From: Inia geoffrensis
Taxonomy: Eukaryota > Chordata > Mammalia > Artiodactyla > Iniidae
Direction of reading: 5' to 3'
Assembly: GCA_036417435.1 (NCBI GenBank)
Contig: CM070905.1
Location: 68,837,092 to 68,901,091 of the forward strand
Length of the DNA stretch: 64,000 nt
Position 1 is the first letter of the stretch. Every line of letters starts with the position of its first letter. The notes under the pieces were generated by a model that was given only the letters and a program-made list of their open reading frames with translations, was not told the DNA's origin and did no database searches. Position numbers and translations under genes: made by a program. This document shows, in pieces, positions 12,681-22,976 of this stretch.

Positions 12681-13107
12681 GGGCCAAGCTGCAGTTAGAT
12701 TAGAGTGAATTAGGCCTTTTAGCATCATGGAATTATATTCAAGTAAAAACCCATATAAAATCAATTGTCTTTAATGCCATGAGGGGCACAGAAAAGACAA
12801 CATAGGGATTTTTTTCAGTTTATTAAACACAAAAAATTACAATAAAATTGCAAGTGCAGTTTTCGAAAATGTGATTGTCTTTGTTAAGCCCATTTTGATT
12901 AGACAGAAAACAGCGTGTTCTAATAATTTGCTTAAAATCTGTTAAAAGTAATACCTCCTGGGGAAACAGGCTTTAATTTAATCTCCCCCATCTCCACCAA
13001 CCTGAATATTTAACAATTATCCTATATTTAATCTCCATCTCAAATATCAGAATGCTCATTTGAATTTGAATTTCTGAAGCATTAAAAGAAATAAAATGAT
13101 ATTTCTC
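12681..13107. other. Unassigned AT-rich sequence
   Basis: No gene or repeat recognised. Confidence 0.4.
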
Positions 13108-13232
13108 TTTGGGGAAAAGGCAAAGGAAGGAGGAAAGGAAGGAAGGAAGGGAAGGAAGGAAGGAGGGAGGGAGAGAAGGAATGAAGGCAAGAAGGAAAGA
13201 AGGAAGAAAGGAAGGAGAGAGAAAGAAAAAAC
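13108..13232 (+). repeat. (GGAA)n purine-rich microsatellite
   Basis: About 125 bp of interrupted GGAA/GAAA/GGGA units with almost no pyrimidine on the plus strand. It produces spurious open frames on both strands (lysine/glutamate/glycine-rich on plus, serine/proline/phenylalanine-rich on minus). The four-base unit is also the core of an ETS-factor site. Confidence 0.95.
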
Positions 13233-15434
13233 GTTATTTTATAAAAAGAATCATGAGAGCTACAAATTGTTTTATCGTGTGATACTGGTATTAACAATAA
13301 AATTTTAAAAATCTATTCTTTTAAACTTTCCCCAGAATATAAAGTCTAAAAAAATTCTGTAAGATTAAAATTCATGAAAGCATTTCTTTTATATCCATAT
13401 TATAATATACTTTACTTTATCATCTTTAAAAATGCCTCCAAAGTGGTCATCCTCTTATTCACTGTTAATCTTCAATGCATATTTTGGTTGAATATTGATT
13501 TTAACTAATTTTATCAGTCCCTTTCAGAAAAATAAGTTGAAAGGTATGATACATTTAAGTTAGAAGACCTAATGTCTTTCAGTTTGCTTGCCTGTTTTTT
13601 GGCAGTAAACACATTGGGTCTCAACTTCATTCTAACTTTATGGTATTTTGTTGAAAAGGCTTCTTAGGAATATATTTCTGTTTCTGGTAGCTGAATGAAT
13701 GAGGCCTAGCCTTTCTGAGTATGCTTGACATCTCCTAAACCACATACTTTGGCCATGTATGATATATGGCTCCAGGATAAGTAGTTCTTTCATGAAAGAC
13801 AGCAGGGCTTCTGCCTTGTGACTGCCAGTCTGCATCCCAAGGAGGCTACCCTCCTCATGGATGCCAGGTGTGAACTGTGAGGGGTGAAGGCAGATGATTT
13901 GTCTGAAACTTAATCATATCCAGGGCTAGAACATTCTTTTTGAAGATTAGAGCCCAAGAGCCTTGTTCAGTAAGGCTCTGAACCAACGGCGAATAGAGAA
14001 AACCATGATCTCTTAAGAATATGTGTCTTGTTTTCTATAAGAATAAGGTTAATAAAATTTCAATACCACTGCACTTAAGAGACTTGTTATATTGGCCTAG
14101 AATCAAAATTAATGAAGTAGGTTCCAAAAGTTCGTGGTATGTATTTTTCCTGTCCAATCTTCTAAATATAAGCTCTGTCCCATATAATTTTCAAAATTCT
14201 GTATACTGAATTTTAACTGTCCTCATACATAAGCTATTTAGCGGGCAAGATGTCCAGACCCACATGCCGTAGACGAAAACAAACCCACCCCCGAAACTCA
14301 TCTGTGAGCATTTACAGGTATGTATGTCAATATTCTTGTTGCTCTCAATACCTTGGTCATTACAGTTGGAAAGTCTCCCCTGTACTGGAGAAATCAAGTC
14401 TAAGGCTGGTTATTTTTCCGCTAATATTTTGTTGGTAATTTGCCACTTGGTAAAACTGGCTTCAAGAGTTCCAGGAAACACTTGGCTCCCAACAATACAA
14501 AGGACCATTGCAAGCATTTTTGGTTAGTGGTGATTGAATGCAGATTGCAGGATTGTTTTGCTAAACCACATTATTCTTTCAAATGTTTCTCCAGTAGTCG
14601 CATATTACTTTCTAATGATAATCATTTGCATTCTCAAAGCCCATTTTTGCCCCTGACGTTTTACGAGGAATTTACTCAGCGTTCATCTCTGTCTTCACTG
14701 TGCCTCCCTCTGGTTTGCGTGGAGGCCTGCAGCTTCTGGGCTTTGGCATAGCCATGGTAATAAATGGCTGCAAAGGACCAGTAGGAAGGAGCCCATGAAA
14801 ACCACCCAGCATAGGCTCTAGAGCAGGTGATGGGCAAAGCAGAATGCTATCATTTCCCATACTCACAGAAAAAGGAAAAAATGAAGGGTGTGCTATGAAC
14901 TCTATTTCAACACCATACTTAAGAACTGTTTTTCTTAAGAATGGTACCGCTCTTAGTCTTCTTATGTAATGGAAAAGGTAAACAGAAGGTTAGGCAAGTC
15001 AGTTGGATGTTTGGGCCTAGCCAGCTCCCAGTTTTTCTTTTCGTGTCTGCTGTTTCCGCCCCCATATGCTTCTTTCTCTCCACTTCTGGTGGTCAAAGGC
15101 CTACTCTGCAGATGTTTCTCCCACACAGTGGAAACATTCTCTAATGTGTCTGTACACTTCCCAGCTCTGCTCATATGGGAAAAGGAAAAACTGGAGAGAC
15201 ATAATGAATTTCTGGATTGGTCTTATTCCCTTTTGTGCCTTTCAAAAGTGCAGAAACAGAGAAAAAAACTACTTTAGACCTATTCACCTTTCCCACACTG
15301 CTTGCTACAGAAATTGGTTTATAAAGTCATTGTTTTTACTTTTAAAAAGTAAATAAATAATCTTATCATACCATCTTTCAGAAGTCTCAAGACAGCTAGT
15401 CTGTGTTAGAAAACTTTTATAATTTGTTTAAATT
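13233..15434. other. Intergenic sequence, no gene recognised
   Basis: Many short overlapping frames occur at 14190-15356 on both strands. None has a motif or composition that I can link to a family, and none continues beyond about 100 codons. No interspersed repeat is clear. Confidence 0.4.
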
Positions 15435-15447
15435 GTATTGTTTTTTG

Positions 15448-15643
15448 GTTTTTTTTTTTTGGCGGTACGTGGGCCTCTCATTGTTGTGGCCTCTCCCGCT
15501 GGCTCCGGACACGCAGGCCCAGCGGCCATGGCTCACGGGCCCAGTCGCTCCGTGGCATGTGGGATGCCCCCAGACCGGGGCACAAACCCATGTCCCCTGC
15601 ATGGGCAGGTGGACTCTCAACCCCTGCGCCACCAGGGAAGCCC
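15448..15643 (-). mobile_element. CHR SINE, short subtype, antisense
   Basis: The plus strand shows poly-T, then GCGGTACGTGGGCCTCTCA, GCCATGGCTCACGGGCCCAG, and it ends in GCGCCACCAGGGAAGCCC, the reverse complement of the SINE head. Imperfect target duplications TGTATTGTTTTT (left) and TGTACTGTTTTT (right, from 15644) flank it. Compared with its siblings it lacks about ten bases of the CGGAGCACAGG segment. Confidence 0.95.
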
Positions 15644-15654
15644 TGTACTGTTTT

Positions 15655-16996
15655 TAAAATAAGAGTGATAAATGCTGCAGACTTGGAAAATGAGACTATA
15701 AGCATATACGTAGATTGCATCCTGGAATTTTCAAATAATTTTCATAAAGAGATGCTCTTCCCTATTTGCACAGCAGAGTACGGGACCAGTATGCTGAAAA
15801 CGCAGGACTCACAGAACACAAAAGAAAAGAGTTGCTTTAATTTTCTCCACTCCCCCTCCATTCTCTCTGTAAAGCCCAAGCCATTTCTCTGCCCTTGAAT
15901 GATATCTTGAGCAGTATCCACAAATGAGCCGAGTTCTCTTTGAATCTATTTCCTTTAGTCACTTTACTCATAAAAATATTCTCAGTTCAAAAAATAATAC
16001 GCCAATGTCTCTGTTTGAAAACCAACTCTGAACTTTCTTAGAGGTTCTTCCTCTCCTGTGACCGCTCCCTCCCGATTTGGCCTGCTGCAGGTGAGAGGTA
16101 TGTAGTGAACCTGTGTGTGCTGTGTGCTGTGTGTGTGTGTGTGTGTGTATGTGTCCTGTAGGAAGCGTATTGGGGTTTTGATCTTGGTTTCTCTTTACTT
16201 TATCATGTCTTTGCTGAAGCTCAGAGCTTAGTCATGGTTGAAGCCTAAGGGTCAGGAAAGAGCTTTCCTGGCCACCACTGATTTCCTGCTATTTCCCCAC
16301 ACCCTGGGGGGGAAAATAAGACTAACTGTCCACTAGGATCTCTCAGGTCAATTCCTGACAAGGGTGATGCCTTCCCAACTGCTACTCCTGGCTCCAACCT
16401 CATGTCACCATCGGGCTGTACACCTCCAGCAACTCTCAACTGGCGTCCTGTCCCCCCAGCTGTCCTATGCCAGCTCTCACACTCACTGTGGCCTTCTAGT
16501 GCATGGGAAAACTTGCAAACGAGACCCAGTGCCATGAGTGTGGTTACTTCCCAAATGCAGCCACTGGCCACTTGGCCAGACAGAGATGGGTCAGACAGAA
16601 GTCCACCGAAGCATGCCACAAACTTCAGAGGATGAATAGCTAGCTCTTAATTGGCTTCTCTGAAGCTTCGCTTACGAAGTTTGAGGGAAGGGGAAGGAAG
16701 CACTGCCAACTTTTCCCATGTGAAGCGAGGGACAGGTGGAATCTTCATTCCATCAAGCTCTCTCCAGAAATTCTCTCTCCTATCCTCATTTCCTAAACTC
16801 ACAAATCTTCTTTTGTGTGAGGAATTAAGAGTCTTAGCATGAATTTAAGACAGTGGAGGTCTTTCATGGTTTTCTATAATCTCACTTTGGAATTTAGGAT
16901 TAGCTGGTAACTATTATCTTGGGATTCAGCCAAAAATGAGATTGAAAGATATTAGTTTTACCTTGGGTTAATATATGGTCTTAAATAACTAGGGAG
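15655..16996. other. Intergenic sequence with a GC-richer part near 16.3-16.6 kb
   Basis: The stretch around 16245-16640 is less AT-rich than its surroundings and holds overlapping frames of 124 codons (minus) and 77 codons (plus). Neither is recognisable as a protein family and neither has splice-site context that I can defend. Confidence 0.4.
16112..16154. repeat. (TG)n microsatellite
   Basis: Dinucleotide TG run interrupted twice by CTGTG and once by TATG. Confidence 0.95.
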
Positions 16997-17115
16997 TTCA
17001 TTAATTCACTCATGACACATACTTATTGAGCACCTCCTGTGTGTCAGTCATTATTTGAGTAGCTGGGGAAACAGGACTATAAAACTATAAGAAATACCTG
17101 CTCTCACAGACACTT
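16997..17115 (-). mobile_element. LINE2 3'-end fragment, antisense
   Basis: TTCATTAATTCACTC, ACTTATTGAGCACCTCCTGTG and GTAGCTGGGGAAACAGGA are the reverse complement of the L2 3' end (the genuine end is a TGAATGAA tandem). Confidence 0.65.
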
Positions 17116-17228
17116 AGCGGAGAGTACTAAGTATTCTCTGTTGATTTAAATAAAATAAACAAGAAAGATAAGTAAAACTAAAGCACGCAAGTAATAAGGA
17201 GAAAAATAAATAGAAGAACTCTTTTGGG

Positions 17229-17232
<4 letters not shown>

Positions 17233-17261
<29 letters not shown>
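17233..17261. repeat. (TG)n microsatellite
   Basis: Uninterrupted TG run of about 14 units, a few tens of bases upstream of a SINE insertion. Confidence 0.95.
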
Positions 17262-17300
17262 ATTTTAGTGAGAGAAAACTTCATTAAGAAGGCATTTGAT

Positions 17301-17623
17301 GGGGCTTCCCTGGTGGCGCAGTGGTTGAGAATCTGCCTGCTAATGCAGGGGACACGGGTTCGAGCCCTGGTCTGGGAAGATCCCACATGCCGCGGAGCAA
17401 CTGGGCCTGTGAGCCACAACTACTGAGCCTGTGCGTCTGGAGCCTGTGCTCCTCAACAAGAGAGGCCGCGACAGTGAGAGGCCCGCGCACCGCGATGAAG
17501 GGCGGCCCCCACTTGCCGCAACTAGAGAAAGCCCTCGCACAGCAACGAAGACCCAACACAGCAAAAGTAAATAAATTAATAAACTCCTACCCCCAACATC
17601 TTCTTAAAAAAAAAAAAAAAAAA
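17301..17623 (+). mobile_element. CHR SINE, long subtype, with an extra tail segment
   Basis: Canonical head (GGGCTTCCCTGGTGGCGCAG; B box GGGTTCGAGCCC) and the long-form 3' region (CCGCGATGAAGGGCGGCCCC, GAAGACCCAACACAGC). After an AAGTAAATAAATT tail (to about 17583) come 22 extra bases (17584-17605) and a second, pure A run to about 17623. The target duplication AAGAAGGCATTTGAT is perfect at 17286-17300 and 17624-17638, so the extra segment was part of the inserted unit. Confidence 0.95.
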
Positions 17624-17678
17624 AAGAAGGCATTTGATTAAAGACCTGTTGAGGTTAGAGATCAAATCATACACACAG

Positions 17679-18140
17679 TATCAGTTTGCTAGGGCTTCCA
17701 CAGCAATGTACCGCAAACTGGGTAGCTGAAACAACAGAAATTTGTGCTCTCACAGCTCTGGAGGCTAGAAGTCCAAAACTAAAGTGGTTCCTTCCTAGAG
17801 TTGTGAGGGAATATATGTTCCATGACTCTCTCCTAGCTTCTGATAGTTTGCAGGCAGCCTTGGTTGTTCTTGACCGGGAGACACATCACCCTGATTTTTG
17901 CCTTCACGTTTCCACAGCATCCTCCCTGAGTGTATGTTTGCCCAAATTTCCACATTTTGTAAGAACACCAGTTGTATTGGGTAAGGGTCCATGCTACTCC
18001 AGTATAACCTCATCTCAACCTAATTACATCTATTAACTACACTATTTCCAAATAAGGTCACATCTTAGGTTTTCGGCAGGGTGGGGGGTTAAGACTTGAA
18101 CATTTGAATTTTGGGTGGACACAATTCAACCCATAATGCT
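17679..18140 (-). mobile_element. MaLR (MLT1/MST-type) solo LTR, antisense
   Basis: Old non-autonomous ERVL-MaLR LTR in reverse orientation. The plus strand runs from CAGTTTGCTAGGGCTTCC, AACAACAGAAATTTGTGCTCTC, CAGCTCTGGAGGCTAGAAGTCC, through AAGAACACCAGTTGTATTGG, CCAAATAAGGTCACATC, to a right edge AATTTTGGGTGGACACAATTCAACCCATAA, the reverse complement of the LTR start. No internal region, second LTR or coding sequence is present, which fits a solo LTR. A 5-bp target duplication is not clear. The 116-codon frame across it is incidental. Confidence 0.85.
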
Positions 18141-18736
18141 AACATCTGGAGGAAGACACTGCAGGCAGATGAAAGGGTACAGACTGATAAACATTTTATG
18201 CAAGTTACATATTTAGCATGAATTTTCTGGAAGAAATTCCGTACTTAATTTATCGTTAAACATGCATTTATTTATCAATTTTTTGACTTACTGATGCAAA
18301 TTAGCAGCCTGATGGTTTTGTTCCTGCAGAGTATTGTATAGGACAAGGTAAGGCTTCTTAGTGTGCCACGTGGCTGCCAGATGCCGTTGTTAGACAGTCT
18401 CCCCACATCTCCTGCCTAGAAGGAATTAGCCATCCTTAGAAACTGATTGTCTTAGCACACAGCATATTACCAGCAAAGTAAAATGCATGCTGTGTACTAT
18501 TCCTGAAAGGAGATGTTAGTTGCATTTTGTCTGCATAGGGCAGAGCAGGAGGAACAGAAACTATTACATATGGACATCTTTCATACTTAACTTTGTATTA
18601 AAGTGAGAACTCTCTTCACTGCACATCCACCTTTCACTTTATCACAAGAAGCCCTGGCAAAAGCCAAAAGTACAAAATCGATGTCCATCAAACTTAATCC
18701 AGTACATTTTAACTCTGCGATTAATAATATTTTATT
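18141..18736. other. Unassigned intergenic sequence
   Basis: No gene or repeat recognised. Confidence 0.4.
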
Positions 18737-18744
18737 AAAAATGA

Positions 18745-18971
18745 GGGTGTCCCTGGTGGCGCAGTGGTTGAGAGTCCACCTGCCGAAGCAGGGGACGTGG
18801 GTTCATGCCCCGGTCCGGGGAGATCCCACATGCAGCGGAGCGGCTGGGCCCGTCAGCCATGGCCGCTGAGCCTGCGCGTCCGGAGCCTGTGCTCCGCAGC
18901 GGGAGAGGCCACAACAGTGAGGGGCCCGCGTACCGCAAACAAAACAAAACAAAACAAAACAAAAACCACAA
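18745..18971 (+). mobile_element. CHR SINE, short subtype, with (AAAAC)n tail
   Basis: Head GGTGTCCCTGGTGGCGCAG, body GCCATGGCCGCTGAGCCTGC and end GGGCCCGCGTACCGC. The tail has become a five-base microsatellite (AAAAC)n at 18937-18965. Short target duplication AAAAATGA at 18737-18744 and 18972-18979. Confidence 0.95.
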
Positions 18972-19040
18972 AAAAATGAAACATCAGGGGCAAATATAAA
19001 CACGGCTATGACACCAATATTTTTTGATCATACTTCCTTT

Positions 19041-19731
19041 TTTTTTTTTTTAAAGTTATTTATTTATTTATTTAACATCTTTACTGGAGTATAAATTCCT
19101 TTAAAGTGTTGTGTTAGTTTCTGCTGTATAACAATGTGAATCAGCTATATGTATACATATATCCCCATATCCCCTCCCTCTTACGTCTCCCTCCCACCCT
19201 CCCTATCCCACCCCTCTAGGTGGTCACAGAGCATCGAGCTGATCTCCCTGTGCTATGCGGCTGCTTCCCACTTGCTATCTGTTTTACGTTTGGCAGTGTA
19301 TATATGTCCATGCCACTCTCTCTTACTTCGTCCGAATTTACCCTTCCCCCTCCCCGTGTCCTCAAGTCCATTCTCTATGTCTGCATCTTTATTCCCGTCC
19401 TGCCCCTAGGTTGATCAGAACTATTTTTTGTTTTTAGATTCCATATATATGTGTTAGCATACGATATTTGTTTTTCTCTTTCTGACTTACTTCACTCTGT
19501 ATGACAGACTCTAGGTCCATCCACCTCACTCCAAATAACTCAATTTCATTTCTTTTTATGGCTGAGTAATATTCCATTGTATATATGTGCCATATCTTCT
19601 TTATCCATTCATCTGTTGATGGTCACTTAGGTTGCTTCCATGTCCTGGCTATTGTAAACAGTGCTGCAATGAACATTGTGGTACGTGACTCTTTTTGAAT
19701 CATGGTTTTCTCAGGGTATATGCCCAGTAGG
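19041..19731 (-). mobile_element. 5'-truncated L1, antisense
   Basis: The plus strand begins with poly-T and the (TTTA)n-rich L1 end, then the second-type 3' UTR (GTTTCTGCTGTATAACAATG). ORF2-end text follows: TGGCTGAGTAATATTCCATTG, TTGCTTCCATGTCCTGGCTA and GTATATGCCCAGTAG. Target duplication GATCATACTTCCTTT at 19026-19040 and GATCATGTTTCCTTT at 19732-19746 (13 of 15 match). The three overlapping plus-strand frames at 19149-19437 are antisense L1 noise. Confidence 0.92.
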
Positions 19732-19746
19732 GATCATGTTTCCTTT

Positions 19747-21424
19747 GCCTGCTAGACTTCTGTCCCCTCCCCATCTCACTGACGCTTCCCTAGGCTTTAA
19801 ACTTTCAGGTTTTTTATCAGGTTTGTGAGGATATGCAAACTAATCTCATAGTAAAGTATACTTTTCCTTGGATGGCATATCTAAATATCCATGCTTATTT
19901 CATCATTATCACCCCGTTCTTTTAATTAGCTATAGAAACAATACCCCCTTACATGGTACATCTCTCCTGCATATTTCTGAATCTCGAGGAGAGGGTCTAG
20001 AGAAGTTTTCTTTCACTCTAGATTGCTTATAGCCTCTGTAACTTATCATTAGTAGATCCTTGAACAGTACGGACTCTCTGGTACCACTTGAATCTTACTA
20101 AATCAGAATTCCAATGTTCCTACCGGCAAGTTTTCATTTTTAAAAAGATCCGTGGATAATCCTGGTACATAAAGACAAAGGCTACTTCTTCCTGTGTTCT
20201 GCAATGTAAATCTATGCAAGTTAGGGTTTTGGATTTTTTGATGTTAAAACTAAAGGAGAACACACCTAGGGAATGAACTTACGATTGATAGATACTGGTG
20301 AGTCTGGAATGGTTGAAAATCTGACTAAAGAGGTATGACACTTGCAGAATTCCAAAAAGCAGACACAACCCACAAGAGAAAACCATCAATGCTTGCTTAT
20401 TTGCTTTTTTTTTTGCTAATGACTTTTTCCAATTGAGTTTTTGGTGAGGGAGAAGTTATCTGTTATGCTGTTGACAAGAAAAGGCAGCAGACTGGAGCAA
20501 GTTCTGAAAAAATACCCCAGTAACAGATAGAACATTGTTAAATCTACTTTCCTTGAGGTAGGCTTAAGATGGGGCCTGACACCTTCCACAGTGCTGCTGA
20601 AAATAGGGACATGAAAAATGTTTTAAGATTCTGAAAGCCAAACTACCTCTGTGTTTTCTATCTTTCCTTGGGATTCTGGGAGCTACAAATGTAAAAATAT
20701 AGAGGAGAGGGCATAAAAAAGGGAGCTCACTTTCTAACTACTGTTGCTCTCCCTAATAAATCCCATTATGTTCATCATAACGTACACCATACCTTAAAGA
20801 ATTCCACTCAATGGTTCTATTGCAGACCGTACACTGAATAATTGAATCATATATGACCAGTAAAGTGAAATGTGAGAACCTCTGATAAACATTAATGCAA
20901 GCAGGTAATGTTAACTATAACAAAGGTTCATGTACTTTGGTGATCAATTGAACTTCAGATACTCAAGGACAGATCCACATATTGCTGAATATCATGGCCA
21001 TGAGATGATTAGATTAAGTTTAACCAAAATAATTAGAAATAACAAGATGAAGGGGAAGTAAATGACACAACAAATAGAGCTAGAGTAATGGGCCATTTTA
21101 TCAAATCAAATCAAGTACAGGAATGGACTTCTTTTAGACATATGGCAATCCTGTAAAATAACCTGGGGCCTTATCACTTTCAGAAAGATCATATGTTCTG
21201 TACTCGTGCACCTAGTCAACTAATCCATCCTGTAACCAAACTACTTTTTCTCTGAACTTTGTTTTGTACCTTGGGGCATCAAATTGAATAGGAAGTTCTC
21301 TGAACTTAAACTCCTGAGCCTGTATTCTCAAGTTTTGCCTTGGGTATCTGATATCATGTAAAGGAGAAACATGGCCTTCAATGTCAGAACTCAGAGGTTT
21401 TAAATTTTCTTCTGACAATTGATT
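19747..21424. other. Unique-looking intergenic sequence
   Basis: No nameable repeat. The frame at 21212-21445 (minus, 77 codons) has a reasonable mix of residues but no motif that I recognise and no flanking splice context. I do not call it a gene. Confidence 0.4.
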
Positions 21425-21570
21425 AAGCATGATAGGTCTAAGCACGTTTTTTAAACTCTCTCAGCCTCAGAGTTCTCTGCTGTAAAATGGTATCAACAGC
21501 ACTTAATTCCCAGGATTTTAAAGAGTAAAAGGAAAGAATGCTAATCGAGTATTACTCAATAAACAAATAC
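21425..21570 (+). mobile_element. MIR SINE fragment
   Basis: TTTTTTAAACTCTCTCAGCCTCAG and CTGCTGTAAAATGGTATCAACA match the MIR core in sense orientation. Tail and head are degraded. Confidence 0.7.
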
Positions 21571-21713
21571 GTCTTCCCTCTCTCTAGCCTTCCTTATGGT
21601 AGATTATCAAACCTGAGGATATTCATAATCATTTCAAAGTCAGTTGACACCTCTCCAGTACAAGTGCTGAGTAATTGATGAACCCTATTTTTAGTGCTTT
21701 TCTCTTGAGAGAA

Positions 21714-21732
21714 TGAGAGAGAGAGAGAGAGG
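21714..21732. repeat. (GA)n microsatellite
   Basis: Short GA dinucleotide run. Confidence 0.9.
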
Positions 21733-22730
21733 TAAAGTGTTTCTAGTCAAGAGTAAGCATAAATTACATGGCATGACTCAAGATTAATTTAAAACATTAA
21801 TAATAGTTATATGATCTGTCATCATGTATTAGTGCTCGACAAGCGAAAACTTGACTGGAAAACTAACAAGGTTGAAGGTGAAGAAAAAAGTGCCCTGATT
21901 AACACACACAGGCCTTGGGAATACTACCTATCTGGGAATCGCTTCTACTTTCAAAGGCCTGAAAATTCCTAGCTTGAAAATGTCTGCATTTCTAAAAAAA
22001 ATAATAATTTATAATCATAGTGAGAGTAACTAAGAGAAATGAAAATGGATTAATTTGAGGTGACTAAAAGAAAACTAAACTTCAGCATAAAAGTATCTTT
22101 TATCAATTTTGAATTCTTTATTTCCATTATTAAGCTCATTCCTAGACCACTCCTATAAATTCATATATATTCAAGCATATATACACGTTTCTACATGACT
22201 CATGGCAAAACCAATAAACTGTCATAACACATTAAAAATCTACTAACAGATTTGTGGAAGCTCTCTTTTCTTTGCTGTTCTTGAAGGCTGTAACCTATAG
22301 ACTGAAGGGTTTTAGGATGTAGAATATGGGTATTCAGAGTTTTTATGCTATAAAATTAGCAATTTCAAGCCAACAGAGGTTTCCTTGCTTTAATACGACT
22401 CTAAATATGCAAAGCCCAGCAAGAACTGTTGGTAAGGGAGAAGAATAGGGACTAATATCTGTTATGGGTTCAAGTATTTGCTCTAGCTCTGTGTTAAATT
22501 AAGAAGTAAAAAAAAGATGAATGAAGCAAAGCCAATTCCCTACTTCTGACGCTTGAGATATAATTTGTTCATTTTTTCCATCGTGCAAAATTTAATCTTC
22601 CTCTGCTTTTCCAGTTTTCAAAATAAATGTGCTTCAGTTTTGCATCGTGAGTCCAGACAGACACCTGCAGTTTGATTCTTCTTACTAGTTCCACAACTTT
22701 TCTCTGTTCAGAGGTTAGAAAACACATATT
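21733..22730. other. Unassigned AT-rich sequence
   Basis: No gene or nameable repeat seen. Confidence 0.4.
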
Positions 22731-22745
22731 AAAAATAAGTCAACC

Positions 22746-22935
22746 GGGCTTCCCTGGTGGCACAGTGGTTGGGGGTCCGCCTGCCGATGCAGGGGGCGCG
22801 GGTTCGTGCCCCGGTCCGGGAGGATCCCACGTGCCGCGGAGCAGCTGGGCCCGTGAGCCATGGCCGCTGAGCCTGCGTGTCCCGAGCCTGTGCTCCGCAA
22901 CGGGAGAGGCCACAGCGGTGGGAGGCCCGTGTACC

Positions 22936-22967
<32 letters not shown>
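22746..22967 (+). mobile_element. CHR SINE, short subtype
   Basis: Full short-form copy: head GGGCTTCCCTGGTGGCACAG, B-box-like GGGTTCGTGCCCC, end GGCCCGTGTACCGC, and a pure A tail of about 30. Target duplication AAGTCAACC at 22737-22745, repeated exactly at 22968-22976; extended alignment 14 of 15. The long pure tail and few changes suggest a young copy. Confidence 0.96.
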
Positions 22968-22972
<5 letters not shown>

Positions 22973-22976
22973 AACC

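Noticed and set aside
16245..16640. GC-richer stretch with a 124-codon minus frame, and a TGCCATGAGTGTGG word reminiscent of zinc-finger text
   Set aside because: Only one CxxC-like pair and no finger spacing; no continuation in frame on either side.
17679..18140. Possibility that this LTR marks a provirus with genes
   Set aside because: No second LTR, primer-binding site, gag/pol/env-like frame or polypurine tract lies nearby; it is a solo MaLR LTR.
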